64,000 nucleotides of DNA from Glandiceps talaboti. Lineage: Eukaryota; Hemichordata; Enteropneusta; Spengelidae. The notes beneath the pieces were generated by a model. That model had not been told where the DNA came from. It saw only the letters and a list, made by a program, of their open reading frames with translations, and did not search any database. The stretch's first letter is position 1. Each line of letters starts with the position of its first letter. Made by a program: the position numbers and the translations under genes. This document shows, piece after piece, positions 28,062-41,400 of this stretch. Location of the stretch: contig NC_135562.1 in assembly GCF_964340395.1 (NCBI RefSeq), positions 11,959,543 to 12,023,542 on the forward strand, read 5' to 3'.

Positions 28062-29277
28062 TTCGTAAATTTAGCTTATTTTGGCATAAATGTGAAAGCT
28101 GGATTTTCATTTACATAATTTATACTTTACACTTTATTTCCTTCATAAAGTCTACTACCCATTGTCATTTCCTTACCAATTCCATTTCATAACAAAACAA
28201 TAATGTTTCTCTTTGGGTTCCTACTGAAACTTACATATTATACTACAAAATCGTGATATTTTCTGTAGCAATTACACAGGTAACATCATTACTACTGGAA
28301 ATGAACATGGATCTAAAATACCTTTTTTTCTCTTAATTCGTGTATATAAATAAATCAACGAATCACAGGACGGGCAATACTATTAATGGCATGGTGGATG
28401 CATACTCGAGTTTGACACCATAACAGTTCTTGCACTGCTGACTGATGACGACACAACGTCTTTGTAGTTTGCAAGATGTTGCAATATTACATGTAAAATG
28501 GCATGCTGGATATTTGATGGCAGAGATAGAAAGTTACAGCCTAGTTAACAGAATTAACTGAAAATAACTAATAATATATCTCACATCAAAGCAACTTACC
28601 ACTCAAATGGATATTAAATCGTGATGCTCAACTCACGTTGCGCCAATATTAGTACTAGGAGAACAGTAATACCGAACAAACGTCCACAAAACAAAGGTCA
28701 AAGGTGATCACAAAAATAAAAAGTGTTATTCATTCTACATTTAAAGATCTTTTTTAAGAATTTCCTGATTCCGATGTACACTTCAGATGGTTCAACACCC
28801 ATTTGGTGAGATAAAAATGCTTCGTAAGGTCTTAAATTTGTAATACAAATAAATACATATTGTGCATTGGTGAATAGAAACAACAAACAAACTTGAGTTC
28901 AAAGGTCGACAAACTTTCACACGAAGGTAAACAGACGGGAACAAAGTCAACGAGGAGACTACATGCTTGCTCAACTGCATTGACGTAGTTTCTGCATATT
29001 CTGTAAGTCTGACTTATTTCCAAGTTTATTGTCGCCATCTCTTCGTGAGATTTTCATTGCTTAGAACCATTTGTAGGTGCTAGAACAGAGATTAATGAAA
29101 CATGAACACTTACCTGTGGTGACTGATAACGTTATCTAGTAGTAGTAACGACTACTACTACTACTAATACGTTATCATGTGTGTACCGTGTACAGTAATG
29201 TGTGTGGTAACATGCAAAACCTCAGCAATTGTAATAATTGCAGAAGTTACAAAGATATATAGTACCAGTATGGTGGA

Positions 29278-29409
<132 letters not shown>

Positions 29410-29440
29410 TTGGTAGTAGTAGTACTGGAACTCTTTCTTG

Positions 29441-29483
29441 GTTGTAACTCGGAGTTTCACGCATAGTGCGATCGTCAGACAAC
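29441..29483 (-). ncRNA. Hammerhead ribozyme-like motif 2 (inverted partner)
   Basis: Mirror image of motif 3: minus strand reads GTTGT, CTGACGA, stem II CGCA-CTA-TGCG flanked by a U/U mismatch, GAAA, stem III ACT/AGT, cleavage-site T, then ACAAC pairing with GTTGT. It forms the left arm of a nearly perfect palindrome (about 29408-29571). Confidence 0.72.
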
Positions 29484-29493
29484 TCAAATAATA

Positions 29494-29536
29494 GTTGTCT
29501 GACGATCGCACTATGCGTGAAACTCCGAGTTACAAC
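29494..29536 (+). ncRNA. Hammerhead ribozyme-like motif 3
   Basis: Plus strand: GTTGT (29494-29498), CTGACGA (29499-29505), stem II (29506-29518), GAAA (29519-29522), stem III with cleavage-site T at 29531, ACAAC (29532-29536). Stem I is five pairs. The 10.1/11.1 pair is T/T instead of G/C, which may weaken activity. It is followed by CTCTGC...AGAGCACTGT at 29571-29600 and a (TA)n array, as in the 27.8-kb island. Confidence 0.75.
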
Positions 29537-29622
29537 CAAGAAAGTGTTCCAGTACTACCAAAACTATTACACTCTGCCACTGCGGTATAGAGCACTGTCT
29601 TAGCAGATTGATACTCACCGAG

Positions 29623-29623
<1 letters not shown>

Positions 29624-29665
<42 letters not shown>
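29624..29665. repeat. (TA)n array
   Basis: About 20 TA units, immediately 3' of the right hammerhead unit. Confidence 0.97.
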
Positions 29666-29668
<3 letters not shown>

Positions 29669-29696
29669 GTGGTATTATATTTCACTTTACATACTT

Positions 29697-29852
29697 TATA
29701 TATACGTATGAATATGAGTGTCTCACTGGAGAGAACAGTGTTCGATGCAAATATTAGTAGCAGAGCATTATAGACTTAACATCGTTACTCACAGTTACAA
29801 ATGTGTAACTCTGAGTAACGACTCATTCCATCCTAATTCTTTTGAATTAAGT
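29697..29852 (-). mobile_element. Degenerate third TA-bounded island
   Basis: On the minus strand it carries CTCTGC...GCATCGAACACTGTTC (29733-29766), resembling the block downstream of the two hammerheads. In place of a recognisable ribozyme core there is an imperfect hairpin at about 29783-29822 (CGTTACTC...GAGTAACG). Bounded by TATATA on both sides. The segment AAATGTGGTATTATATTTCA occurs on both sides (29665 and 29957). Confidence 0.45.
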
Positions 29853-29855
29853 CTA

Positions 29856-29919
29856 TATATATATACACACACACATACATACATACATACATACATACAT
29901 ACATACATACATACATACA

Positions 29920-29950
<31 letters not shown>
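29856..29950. repeat. (ACAT)n array
   Basis: About 20 ACAT/CATA units upstream of PEX3. Confidence 0.96.
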
Positions 29951-29953
<3 letters not shown>

Positions 29954-30323
29954 ATATAAATGTGGTATTATATTTCACTTTACATACTTTACATTTTCTG
30001 TTTATCTGTTTATTCCTATTACCCTATTAGAATTCTAACAATTACTGTATATGACTCAGTATGTTTTATCAGTTTAAATAATGTAAAAAATATTATATCA
30101 TTCAAAAATATGAAACAAAGCTAATACCAGGAATAGTAAGTGAAAGACCCATAATTGAATTTCAACAGTTATATATACACAATGTAGTATACTTTGTTTT
30201 TAGATCATTTTGGTATTGTGTTTAGTTGTCTGTCATTACATCAACTAATATATTCTGTTGGTAGATTTTGTTTTGGAAGATGGTGTAAGAATCATACAAA
30301 CTATTTGATACCAAACCATCAAG

Positions 30324-31147
30324 ATGTTTGAATGGCTGAAAAGATTTTGGCATCGTCACCGAACAAAGTTGTTAGTCACTGGAGCAGTAGTGGGAGGTAA
30401 AGTAGTACTAGTAACAGATCCTGTAGAAACAAATAATATTGAGGTGTTAGAAAATAAATTCCTAAATTGTACATCTTGTGATCTGGGAATTATTTTACAA
30501 TTTTACATAACATTTATGTATAACAGTAAGCATAAAGTCTGCCATTTTACCTCCTGTACTGTACTGTTTTTAGCATACATGTACTTCTAACCACTACATT
30601 CGTTTATGTGAATTCAAAACAGATCACTCCAGCATTCGTGATCAAACAAATATGACATTAATGTTATGACAAAAACTCACCATAGCATGACATGAGAGTG
30701 CAACTGTGGCAGTATGCGCTCATGAAAGCGCAGTAGAAAACACTAGAGGTGAATTCAAAACAGATCACTCCAGCACTCGTGATCAAACATATGTTATGAC
30801 AAAACCCCATCATAGCATGACACGAGAGTGCAACTGCGGCAGTATGTGCTCGTGAAAGCACAGTAGAAAACACTGCAAGCAAGAGTGCAAATACGCTGGC
30901 ACCCCAAGTGACATGAGGTTCTGTTATTATCATGTTTAACCAAAACAACAAATTTCCATAAAAATGACACTATGCGACCACATGCTTTTGTGTGGAATGA
31001 ACAATCATGTCCTCATTTGCATATAATTTGCATGCAGGTATGCAATAATGTTTTCAATATTGCACTGCAGTGCATATACCACTGGTATGTGTGTGTGTAT
31101 GTGTGTATATGTGTGTGTGTATGTGTGTGAGTGTGTGTGTGTGTGTG

Positions 31148-31235
<88 letters not shown>

Positions 31236-34213
31236 CACCAGTGCAAGTAATCATTGATGCATAATAATTTCCAATATACCTCTAGGTGCTGTACTACTTG
31301 GTAAATATGCAAGTTGGAAATTGAATGAACTGAGAGACAAAGAAGCCATTGAATACTTGGCTTTGACAAGAAGACAACACCATTTTGATAGCAATCAAAG
31401 AACATGTAATATGACTGGTAAGTTACTCATAGTAACTAATCGAGAATATTCTACAAACCGATAACTTAAAGAAAAGAATGTTATCTCTCTCAAAATTGTT
31501 TTTACGAATCCATATCCAAAATAACTTTTTCTGTAATCATCTTTGTAGAAACGTGAGTGCAGCAGTTTCACTTACAATGTACATGTAGGTTATTGTATAG
31601 ACTGTACATGTAAGATATGTTGTGGTGTTACACCCTCATTGGCCAATCGCCATGTGAAAGGTGTTGACTGATGTGTGAGGGCGCACAATCACAGTGCACC
31701 ATACAGACTAATTCTTGTAGGGAGAAAAACAAATTTCACTCCTTTATTATCAGGGTAACATACATGAACAAGTGCTTTTCAAGTGAATTTAATAGTCAAA
31801 TACCTGTACACGTTCCATCTTTTAACTACCTACTGCTTTATAGCAAAAATGACGAATATACTTTGTTTTCTTGCTGAAATGGTCAATATATACATTTTTT
31901 GTAAACGTTGATATTTATATCTCATGTTAAGTGCAATGAAGTTCTGAGATAAAATTTCAAATTCAACAGAAGCCACCCACACAGTCATCAACATCATGTC
32001 TTTGTTAATCAATCACAAAATTCTAACCAATAACACAGTCCCTCATAAAGTTAGTGTTTATTGAGGAAGTTATGTAATGTCTAAATATGGTATATTTGTC
32101 AGTTCAGGATGCTACTTATAGTTATACATTGCTTACATCATTCTAACAGTTGGGGGTTTACTTCATTTGCATGAACATCTTTTGGTTCATGATTTCTCAT
32201 TGAGCTAGACAGGATGAAGAGAGGTTAAGAGATTTGGAGCCATGGATAACTTCTAGACTAAATTATTACAGTTGAGTCCATCGTTCTTTACAGTTGACAA
32301 AATGTAATTTCTAGAGTTACAACGTATAGAGAAGAGTTAATGTTCTCGTGACACGTTGAGGGCGCTCTTGTAGAGAAGAGTTTGGTTTTTAGTTTTCAGT
32401 CATACAAAGAATTATTTTGTTTACAGTAATGTCAATGATTCCCAGTGTCAGGGAGAAGTTGATGGAGTTGTTGAATTCAGAAGCTCTTACTGCTCAACTG
32501 AAAACAAAGTAAGTTACAATTTAACCTACAGAGGGCAGGTAACTACCTCTGACTGGTCAGTTTTAGGAGAGTTTCTCATTTTGTAAGATTTTTATTGGTA
32601 ATTGTTTACATACATAATTGTCAGCAGTGTACCCTGTAAGTGTAATGGCAGCCACATTTTGTTGTTGTGAGTCAAAATGAGAAAAACTGGAATTTCTTGT
32701 GAGTCACTGGCATAAGAGATAGGGGAACACCACATTTTGGTGTGTCACTAGGTGTTGTGTACATCAGTGGTGCATCAAATTCGCTTAGAGGGCATGCTGA
32801 TTGTCAGTTTATCTAATATACATTAGCCAAATGAATCTCTTTTTGGCCCTGAAAGGGTAATGCCACCCAAGGAATGAAAGGTATTTTCTTGGGTTCTGGA
32901 GAGTCATTTCATGATTTCATATAACGTAACTGTGATTATTTATCTCAAGGGAATAACCTCTTAGAAGTCATGAATATTCAGTGTGCATCTAATAAATATT
33001 CATGTTTGCTAAGAGCAGTGATGTTCCACTGAAAAGAACAGTAGAGGTGACAAGAATTTCAGTTTGATGTTTCGTGGCAACAAAGCAACATTTATGTGAT
33101 GTGAAATCATTATATGACTCTCCAGAACCCAAAGTTGATGAAAATCCCTTGTATTTCCTGGAGTTAGGGTCCCTTTAAAGTGTTTTCTAAGTAACTTAAC
33201 AGAATGCTGTACAATTTTATTGCAGACCAAACAATAAACTGGACATTTGGGATCAGTTGAAAATTGTCAGTAAGTACTACCCACTGTTTTTGACTGTTAC
33301 TTAGCAACACAAATTTATATCATGTATACCAAAATGTTTATCAGCGTGGTAGATCAAATTAGTTCTGTCACTGATAGCTACTACAGCTCAGATAGTTTGG
33401 GTAATTAGTATTCATAAGCAAGAGCCTGTAATGGCAAGAGTCTAGGAAACCAAGATTAAAAAGCGTTCCCAGATCTTTGTTTTACCATTTGAAATCTTTG
33501 TAACATATATCTCATTGACACAATGCTGTATTTTAACCATATTTTTGTCAACTTTCCACTATTTGCCGTAGGTTTCACCAGGACCATAGTTGCTGTGTAC
33601 AGTAGCTGTATGTTGGTTGTTATGCTAAGAATCCAACTCAATATTATTGGTGGTTATATGTATTTAGATAGCCTACAAGCTCACAGTAGTAATGTAAGTT
33701 TAGATGATTCATCTTTTTTCCCCCAACTTGTAAATTTTGTGTACAAAGAAATACCATGACCACCCCCTTCAATAGGAGGTCATCTGACCAATCAGCATAA
33801 CAACATCATTACACTAATGTTGTTTGAGTGATTCCAATGAAAGCTACGTAGTCACTTCAAAATTAGATTCCAAAAAGTTATTAACATATTATTATCACAC
33901 TTATGCTAATCTATGATTTCTGTCATTTCTCTATCGACATCAAATACAGGCTGATAAACAGAGAGCTCCTCAAGAAGTACAACAGCGTTACCTAGCAACT
34001 ATTCAACACTTGCTGGAAAAAGGTAATTCACTGGCACCAATCTCATTTTAAGTACTAGTAGCAGTGATCACTTTCTTTTTATTTTGGGGAAAAAACTAAC
34101 AAATCTAACAAATAAAAAACAAAAGGAGACCACCATGAAATGCCTTTGACAACAAATCATGACCAGGGTTAAAGCAAAGCACTGAACCATCCTTTGAAAC
34201 TTTGATTTGATAT

Positions 34214-34247
<34 letters not shown>

Positions 34248-37200
34248 AATGTGTGTAGTGCTAAAATCTAATCTATCATAATGTTTATGTTATTTTGCAT
34301 ATTTCAGGTTTACAAGATTTGATCAGATGTGTGAGAACTTCAGTTGAAGCAGTCTTAAACTGGTATGTATACTGTATATCAAATTTACCGTTCTCAGGCC
34401 TATTTTACCATATCTTTTACATCAATGTCTTGTGATAACATATCTACTGTTGGTGTTATGTCGGTTGATATTAGTGATCATGACCTTATCTATTGTGACG
34501 TCCACAAAGGTCATGTACCTAAGAACCACCTCCTAAAATTATCCACACAAGAAAGTGGAAAAAGTTTGATAATGTATTTTTTTAAACAAGAACTCAGATA
34601 CTTTCCATGGTGTGTATTAGAAGTTTTTGACCAAATAGATGACTCCTGGGAATGTTTTCAGAACATTATATGTAGTATTTTTGATAAGCATGCCCCGAAA
34701 ATAACTGAAGTGGTAATGCTATGCCTTGGGTCACTGATGAAATCAGAACACTGATTTTATCAGAGGAACTACTTCCACAAAAAAGGCAGGTAGAAAAAAA
34801 TAATTACTACTCAGGGAAAAATATGAATACTATAGATATCAAGTCAATATATCTATAAGAAATACCATGATAATTTTTGCTTTCATAATTACATAGTTGT
34901 ATGTATATAACCCTTTCTTTTAAATATTCTTCATGGGCAGTACAAATTGTGTTTGATGTATAACTCCACCAACCATTGATCTATTCTAGTGTATCTTTAA
35001 AGCAATGTATTACACTACAAGAAGTAGAAGCAACTATTGGTAGAATTCGTAGTTTGGTAGAAAGTGAGAAAGCATCAGAATTTGGTAAGTACAAGGTGAT
35101 GAAAATGAGGTTTAGGTATTGGAAATAGTAGAACAATCATAATAATGTAGATATTCGAACTCTAATCATGTCAGTAAGGAAAGAGTTATATAAACATTTC
35201 ATCACAGTATATATAGAAATCATTAACATTAAAACAGAGGGTTATATTTATTTTATTCACAAATCGTGTCCAACTGGCCTAGCCCAATAACAGGATAAGT
35301 ATTTAGGGTTAATGCTGGAGGAAACTGGAATATCTAGGAAAACCTTTTGGCAGAGTAGAACATAATAACGCTTCATTTCAGCTTGGCAAACTCTAACTCC
35401 AGCCACAGTGGTAAGAGGCAAGTCATGTAACGAATCAGCCACTACCAACCCCCAAAAATGCATTAGAAATCTGTTGGTAGTAATCCATCTAGTACAGAAT
35501 CTAAAGCCATTTGGTATTAAGTTATGTAAATTATATCTAGTGTGAAGTCTATAAATGTAACTTATGTTAACAACTGTCGTTGTGGTATTCAAATTAAATG
35601 AAAATCACATGTTGAGTCATCACTAGCTGTAAACAGTTTCAAGGGTTGTGAGACAAACAAATAGTCAAACAAATAGGCCTTTCCAAAATTTGACATGATG
35701 GCGCTCTACTTCCTGTCTGTGTGTACCTTGGGGGTATACATGGCATAGGTAACATAGAGCACTGCTTCCTTCCTTGATGTCTGAACAATATGAAAAACAT
35801 GCCTGATTTACACTTCTACAGAATACCAAGGGACAAAGCTCTTAAGAATAGGTACTATGAGGTGATTATACCCTCCAATATGAGCGAGGGCGCTGTATTT
35901 TCAATTTCCTGTTTGCAGTCTGGAATGGCCTATTGTTTCAGATTTCTTAAAGTCACAATTAACGATAATGAACTTCTCTTGCCATAGATGATATGCACAG
36001 TCTTTGTAAGTACATGCTGCCAACTGAAGATACTGACATGGAAGGAAACCCAATGTTAAGACAGTTATATCTAGAAACAAAGGATATGTTAGAAAGGTAA
36101 CTTACACATTCTAAGACTTCCTCCCACTTTTCAAACTTTTTTATGTCAACTTTGACAGATTGTATGTTCTCAGTGTCATGCAGAATACAAATCTTCATTC
36201 TCTACAAAGTACATGTATCAGCATACAGCATATAATAGCTAGTCAGTAACAATAAAGAAATGCAACAATGATTTAAACCATGATCTCAATGCTTCTTACA
36301 AAAAGCTACCCCCCACACCGCCACCACCACCCCCTCCCCTCCTCCTCCAGGGATGCCATGATTATGCTTGGAAATGCAATCAACTTAGGGACAATCACAA
36401 AATATCACACAAGCTCGGCAAAACCCCCTCCCCCTACCCCGAAATGAACTTTCACACATGCGACATTGGCACATTTATATGTGATGTACAACCATGGTGA
36501 CAATTGTAGTGGTAACGCCACTACAATTGATAATACTGGTATATAAAAACATGATCACCACATCAAAATACTAACTGGAAACCTAACGCTGTATATCACA
36601 TTGACAATAAATTTATCAATATCTCAATATTGAATACAGAACCGGTTATCATTGAAGATGTGAAAGAGTTCAAACATTTTTTTAGAAATGTGATTTCTTT
36701 TATTCGAGTACAATAAAAATGAAATAATTGTTTAAAAGGCAGGAGTCACCGTGAGTCCCTTTGAGTTCATAAGTTATTATTTTCTTGATATGTTTCCCTT
36801 TTTGTCTTTCAGTCAAGATTGCCATAAAGTACTAAGTTTATGTCTGGATACAGGATTCAGTCGACTGAGTGATAGCATTGCAGAATTCTATAAACCAGCG
36901 GACAGTAGTAACGGTATCAAGTAAGTTCTGATATCACTAGTAGAAGCACAAATGTAGAACAGTAGACTGAGTGTACAGTAAACAGTTATCAGTATTCTAA
37001 CTAGGGAGTTAGTGTTATGGTTATTTCCTCCTGCATTAACACTGATCCCATAAGGGATGGCCCTCACTGGACTTCTTGGGAGACTTAAAGAACTTTCCAG
37101 TATAAATAAAGATTGTTATTTTGTTGTGATGTTTTGTAATGAAGGTTTTTGGTTGAATTTGACTTCTTTCTAGTCTTGTAGTGAGAGTCAGACCTTGAAT

Positions 37201-38587
37201 CTGTACTTTGTGGGTTTGCTGGATAAAGCTCAAAGGTAATGAGTAGCTCTGTTTGGGTGCTAGCGCCCTCAGTGGCAACCAACCAGTTTGAGGTATGGCC
37301 TAGGTTGTCTTGTAGTAAGACCTTGGATCTGTATTTTGGGGGTTGCTGAATAAAGGCTAAAGCTCAAAGGTAATGAGTACCTCTGTCTAGGTAGCGCCCT
37401 CAGTGGCAATCTTCAGTCACTTTTAGAAGAAGCAGAATAGCCTGAGGGGGATCTATCAGCTAGACTAACTTCTTATCACTTATACATATTATATTGTTTG
37501 TTTCAGCTTTCATCATGTAACACTACCATTAGCAAAGGTGATTCCAGTCATGAATGGTCAAATACACTCAATATGCAGTGATGCCCCTAATCACTTTATA
37601 CAGGTAATTAATATTCCGAAATCTATGCTCATGGGATATGTTGATTGATGTAGCCACAGTCCCTCTATATAAAGGACTGTGATGTAGCACATTTAATGCA
37701 ACTGTAGTCTTGGTTACCCAGCCTCTTACCACTGGAGGTTCTGCCTACAAGACCACCCCAAACGAGAGTCTTGGGAAAATGAGATTTCAACTCGCCCGCG
37801 CAGGAAGTAGCCTCTGAAGCAATGCATCATGGGGAGTACTTCAGTCCAATATTCCAGGCTGAATGATTTGGGTACCTTCACTACAGATTATCACTTCTCC
37901 AGTGACTAATATATATTAATTACCACAGACAGACCTCGTAAGCCCATTTTTATGCCTGGAAGAAATGTACTCTGTGACTCCCACCGCAGGGTAGTTGGAA
38001 CATGGTTTTCCCAGACTCTCGTTTGGGGAGGTTGACGATACCTAATATTCATAATTCCATATCATGTTTTCAACCTTCAAAAGACTTTTAAGATGTACAG
38101 GTGTAACAATTGTATCAAAAGTAATTCTTATACAATCTTAGACTGTAATTACGTCATGTCACTCCGCCTTACCAGCCTGAAAGAGGTAATCCAATGTGTG
38201 AGGGCGCCACATCAGGGCATACTGAACAGACTAGTCAATGTGTGAGGACACCCCATCACATCAGGGCGTACCTAACAGACTAGTCAATGTGTGAGGGCAC
38301 CACATCAGGACATACCTAAAAGACTACAGTCAGTGTGTGAGGGCGCCACATCAGGGCATACCTAACAGACTACGCTATAATACCAACTGTGATTATGATG
38401 TGTTATTGCTTGTCTATGCTTGATCTCAGTAGTCACCAAATTTCAATACCCTGCATACAACTAATTTGTGATCGTCAAATTTTCATGATTTCAGGATTTG
38501 CTGTTGATGCAACGAGTCAAGGACTTTGCAGCCAATGTATATGAAGCTTTCAGCCAGGAAGAGGCAAATCCTGTTATGGCACCATAA
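30324..38587 (+). CDS. PEX3: Peroxisomal biogenesis factor 3 (PEX3)
   Basis: Peroxisomal membrane receptor for PEX19, needed to insert peroxisomal membrane proteins. Exons: 30324-30396, 31286-31417, 32427-32508, 33226-33269, 33572-33693, 33950-34022, 34308-34362, 34990-35084, 35988-36096, 36813-36920, 37507-37603, 38495-38587. They join in frame to 360 residues and a TAA (human 373). Seen: basic N-terminus [10 protein letters not shown] then hydrophobic [17 protein letters not shown] (about 16-32), the [10 protein letters not shown]-like [22 protein letters not shown] containing the Trp used for PEX19 binding, the core [38 protein letters not shown], and a C-terminal [16 protein letters not shown] has A at -3. 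Transcribed away from NUP62. Confidence 0.97.
30612..30888. repeat. ~138-bp tandem duplication in PEX3 intron 1
   Basis: Two units starting GAATTCAAAACAGATCACTC, each containing CATAGCATGAC and GAAAGC(G/A)CAGTAGAAAACACT. Confidence 0.9.
31090..31231. repeat. (GT)n microsatellite
   Basis: About 65 GT units with few breaks, about 50 bp upstream of PEX3 exon 2. Confidence 0.96.
32624..32799. mobile_element. MITE with CAGTGTGCCCTC-type termini, copy B
   Basis: Single-unit relative of 25925-26196: starts CAGTGTACCCTG, shares GTTGTTGTGAGTCAAAATGA, ends GAGGGCATGCTG. In PEX3 intron 3. Confidence 0.8.
34456..34870 (+). mobile_element. Non-LTR retrotransposon fragment (endonuclease end/linker)
   Basis: PEX3 intron 7. 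The frame contains [11 protein letters not shown], the usual C-terminal SDH motif of AP-type endonucleases. It is followed by [20 protein letters not shown] and, after a frameshift near 34715, [20 protein letters not shown], typical of the linker before the reverse transcriptase. No RT motifs remain. Dead fragment. Confidence 0.75.
35674..35932. mobile_element. 'TAGGCC' inverted-repeat element, fuller copy
   Basis: Starts TAGGCCTTTCCAAAATT, ends TCTGGAATGGCCTA; contains GAGCGAGGGCGCTGTATT near its 3' end. PEX3 intron 8. Confidence 0.78.
36300..36680. repeat. Interspersed repeat shared with 55540-55800
   Basis: Both copies carry ACCATGGTGA, a CCACTACAAT/CCCTACAAT block and a CTAGCCAGAAACC-like segment in the same order. 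Here a C-rich tract (36307-36350) precedes it. PEX3 intron 9. Confidence 0.6.
37160..37420. repeat. ~130-bp direct tandem duplication
   Basis: Two units running from a TCTTGTAGT-AGA start through AAAGCTCAAAGGTAATGAGTA to GCGCCCTCAGTGGCAA, in PEX3 intron 10. Confidence 0.85.
37748..38033. mobile_element. MITE with ~28-bp terminal inverted repeats
   Basis: The left end CCCCAAACGAGAGTCTTGGG is matched in inverted orientation by CCAGACTCTCGTTTGGGG on the right. About 285 bp, no coding capacity, in PEX3 intron 11. Confidence 0.85.
38170..38373. repeat. ~44-bp minisatellite, four copies
   Basis: Units containing GTGTGAGGGCGCCACATCAG then GGCATACCTAACAGACTA, in PEX3 intron 11. Confidence 0.9.
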
Positions 38588-39029
38588 ACCAACAGACTTT
38601 CACTCTCCCATATACTATACCTATCCATAGATACAGTACCTTAGGAGACTTAAATATAGTAGTTGATGGCAAGCCGATAATGTACACTTAAAGCATCACC
38701 AAATAACTGAACTTTAGTCTAGAGTATCAGTGTTCGTAGATGTCACCTAAGATAACAAAAAATCTGCATAGACGTTGCAAGTTAAAAATCAATATGCATG
38801 AGTGTGGCAGCAGCTGCATCATACACTAAAACTTTGTGCTTGGATTCAAACGTTTTGTTGGTTTGTTACATCTGTCAGCTACATATGTTGTACTTTAGAG
38901 CAGGTGTTCACAATTCTGTGGAATATCTCATTTGTGATGTCATTACGGAGATCCATATTATTGGTGTACAAATGTTGCTGAATTGCCCCTTCACCCATAC
39001 ACAGCTAAATTCTCACACCTCTGCAGCAG

Positions 39030-39345
39030 TGACAGGGCTGGTACAGGGATCTTACAAGCAGTCTGTACCAGCCCTGCCATCAACAAGACTGCTACAGGGG
39101 TGTTGGTAATATCTCTGCTGCAGTGATGTTACCAGCAGCCTGTACCGGCCTTGTCATTAGCAGGGGTGTTGGTAATATCTCTGATGCAGGGATGTTACCA
39201 GCAGCCTGTACCGGCCTGGTCATTAGCAGGACTGCTGCAAGGGGGTGTTGGTAATATCTCTGCCACAGGATTGTCACACATGTGCCTGTTGCAGAGGTGT
39301 CAACATCCTGTACCAGCCCTGTCTGCTACAGGGCCAGTAGCACGA
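39030..39345. repeat. Minisatellite in PEX3 downstream region
   Basis: Four to five degenerate units containing GGTAATATCTCTG, GATGTTACCAGCAGCCTGTA and CATTAGCAGG. Likely in or just after the PEX3 3' UTR. Confidence 0.85.
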
Positions 39346-40572
39346 ATGTTGAAAAAGATCTCCTGTGTGTCACAGAAAAGTCTTGATTTTGTCTGTGTGT
39401 GTATGTACTATACATAGGTCTTACATTGGATTGATTTTTGTCATGCCTGCAGCCAGTCACACCTCGACATGTACATATGGATTCCTAGTTTTACCTTTTG
39501 TGAGTTGAGAAAGACCTTACATATCAATATAGGGTAGGTTGAACCTGAATTATAATATAGTTATGTATTTAGTGGTGCTGTACGTATACAGCAAGAAAAT
39601 GGAAAACAGATATTTTGAAAAATGATTATCTGCCATTCATGGATAAAATTTCTTTTAAAAGTTAAAAAAAAAAAAAAATTGTCATCATTTTAAATGTTAA
39701 TGATTTTTTTGTGTGTTTTCGTTGCTAATATTTCTTCTGTAATATGTTGTTTTAATGTTAGAGTATGTTTGTGTAGGGTGACTATTAGGCAAAAATTTTA
39801 ACCATCTGCTGTCAAAACACCCCATCCAACTACACTTAAACATCACTCAAGTAAATCTTACAAAACAACAGTAGAAAAGTTGTATTAAAGCATTTATTAA
39901 AGGAAGCATGTGCTTTAGTACTTCACAATGAAAAATTAAAAAAAAAAAACCACAAAAATATAGGTTAAAATAGTATTGAATTTAAACTTTTGTTCTAAGC
40001 ACAAACTTCAAAATTGTACCTGTAATTTTCAACTGCACACTTCAGTCTTTGTCAACAGAATGACCCACTATTCAGAACATGTGACATGGCAGACATGTGA
40101 ACCTAATAAGGGGTCAAAGGTGCCTGGAAGTTTGTATCGCCCTCTATCTCTGTTCAGTGTAGAGAGCTTCCTTCACTCCCTGTTCTGAGTAGTGGGCCAG
40201 TCTCTTGACCAAGATTGAAATGTGCAGTTGAGCATTTCAGGTGAACTTTTCAAGTTTGTGATTGGAACGAAAGTTCAATTGGATACTGTTCATTAACAAA
40301 GAGATGAATTTCCATTTGAAGATAGGTGAGAATATATTAAAAAAGAACTTGATCACAAAGACAATAAAAACTGGGTCCCTTACATATAGTCAATAGTTGT
40401 ATGCAAACACAAGTAAACTTCAAAGCTATCCATATACACCAGTCAAATTGAGAATTGAAATGGGCTAAACCCATGAATATCAACATTCCGTTGACCTTTA
40501 ACCCCACAAACACATTACCAAAACATTTGGTAATCGAGGAGCTGCACTGGATTTCTCTGTGTGATATACAAC

Positions 40573-40888
40573 TCTGGTAATCAAGCCTTCAGTTTACAAA
40601 GATAGACACAAACTAAATCTATCGTTCGATGTGGTAGATTACACAAGTGGGTGATAGCAGTTCCTCTGTTGTGTGATTCTAATCACCCTCAAGTGTAAAC
40701 ATTGGAAGTCCCAAAACAGTACATTGCAAGTTTATGGAACTCTGTCAATAAAACTCTGTGATGCCACCCTACTAAGACTATTTAAACCATCTTGTCCTTT
40801 CAATAGCTTATCACTGTTGTATCAACATGTTGCAACAATAGTTTTAGTTTGTGTCTATCCTAGAAAACCGAAGCCTCAGTTACCAGAG
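40573..40888. mobile_element. MITE-like element, GACACAAACTAA family, copy B
   Basis: Left end TCTGGTAATCAAGCC...GACACAAACTAA; right end TTAGTTTGTGTC...GTTACCAGA. Interior resembles 21345-21768. Confidence 0.78.
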
Positions 40889-41225
40889 TAATATATGTAA
40901 CTTGTCAAATACATTAAAATTAATTATGTAAACATCTCAATCAAGAAATTACACTTTGAGAAACATTTCAGTCTTTTTCCTTTTTTATACAAAAGTTTTG
41001 TAGAAAATATTTGCTTTTTTTTGTAGTTCTCTATTTTTTTCATATTCTGTCATTGAAAACTTTTCAGTCTATTGAAGAATTGTCACTGTAAAAATTAATA
41101 ATCTATAACAATTATTATATTGCAATATTCTTGAAATTGAAGAGAAGATTAATTAATCAGTGTTGTTTATTTGTCTTTTGTAATATGTATTTGGAGTAGG
41201 GTCAGTACACATTATGTATAGCTTA

Positions 41226-41400
41226 ATTGGCCATTCCAGACTGCAAATAGGACATTGTGAATACAGCGCCCTCACTCACATTGGGGGTGTCATCAACACA
41301 TAGTACTGTTTTGTTAGAGCTTTGTTTCTTGGTATTCTGTAGAGGTGTAAATTGGGGATGTTTTTCCTATTGGTCAGACATCAAGGAAAACAGCAGGTCC
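41226..41400. mobile_element. 'TAGGCC' element, inverted copy
   Basis: Reverse orientation of 35674-35932: GGCCATTCCAGACTGCAAAT at the left, ACAGCGCCCTCACTCA, then TCTGTAGAGGTGTAAA. The far end is not preserved. Confidence 0.7.

Noticed and set aside
35257-35592. 111-codon minus-strand frame in PEX3 intron 8
   Set aside because: No family resemblance on either strand and no supporting splice sites; likely chance or decayed repeat.
38798-39417. Overlapping frames downstream of PEX3
   Set aside because: They fall over a minisatellite; repetition of the peptides reflects the DNA repeat.
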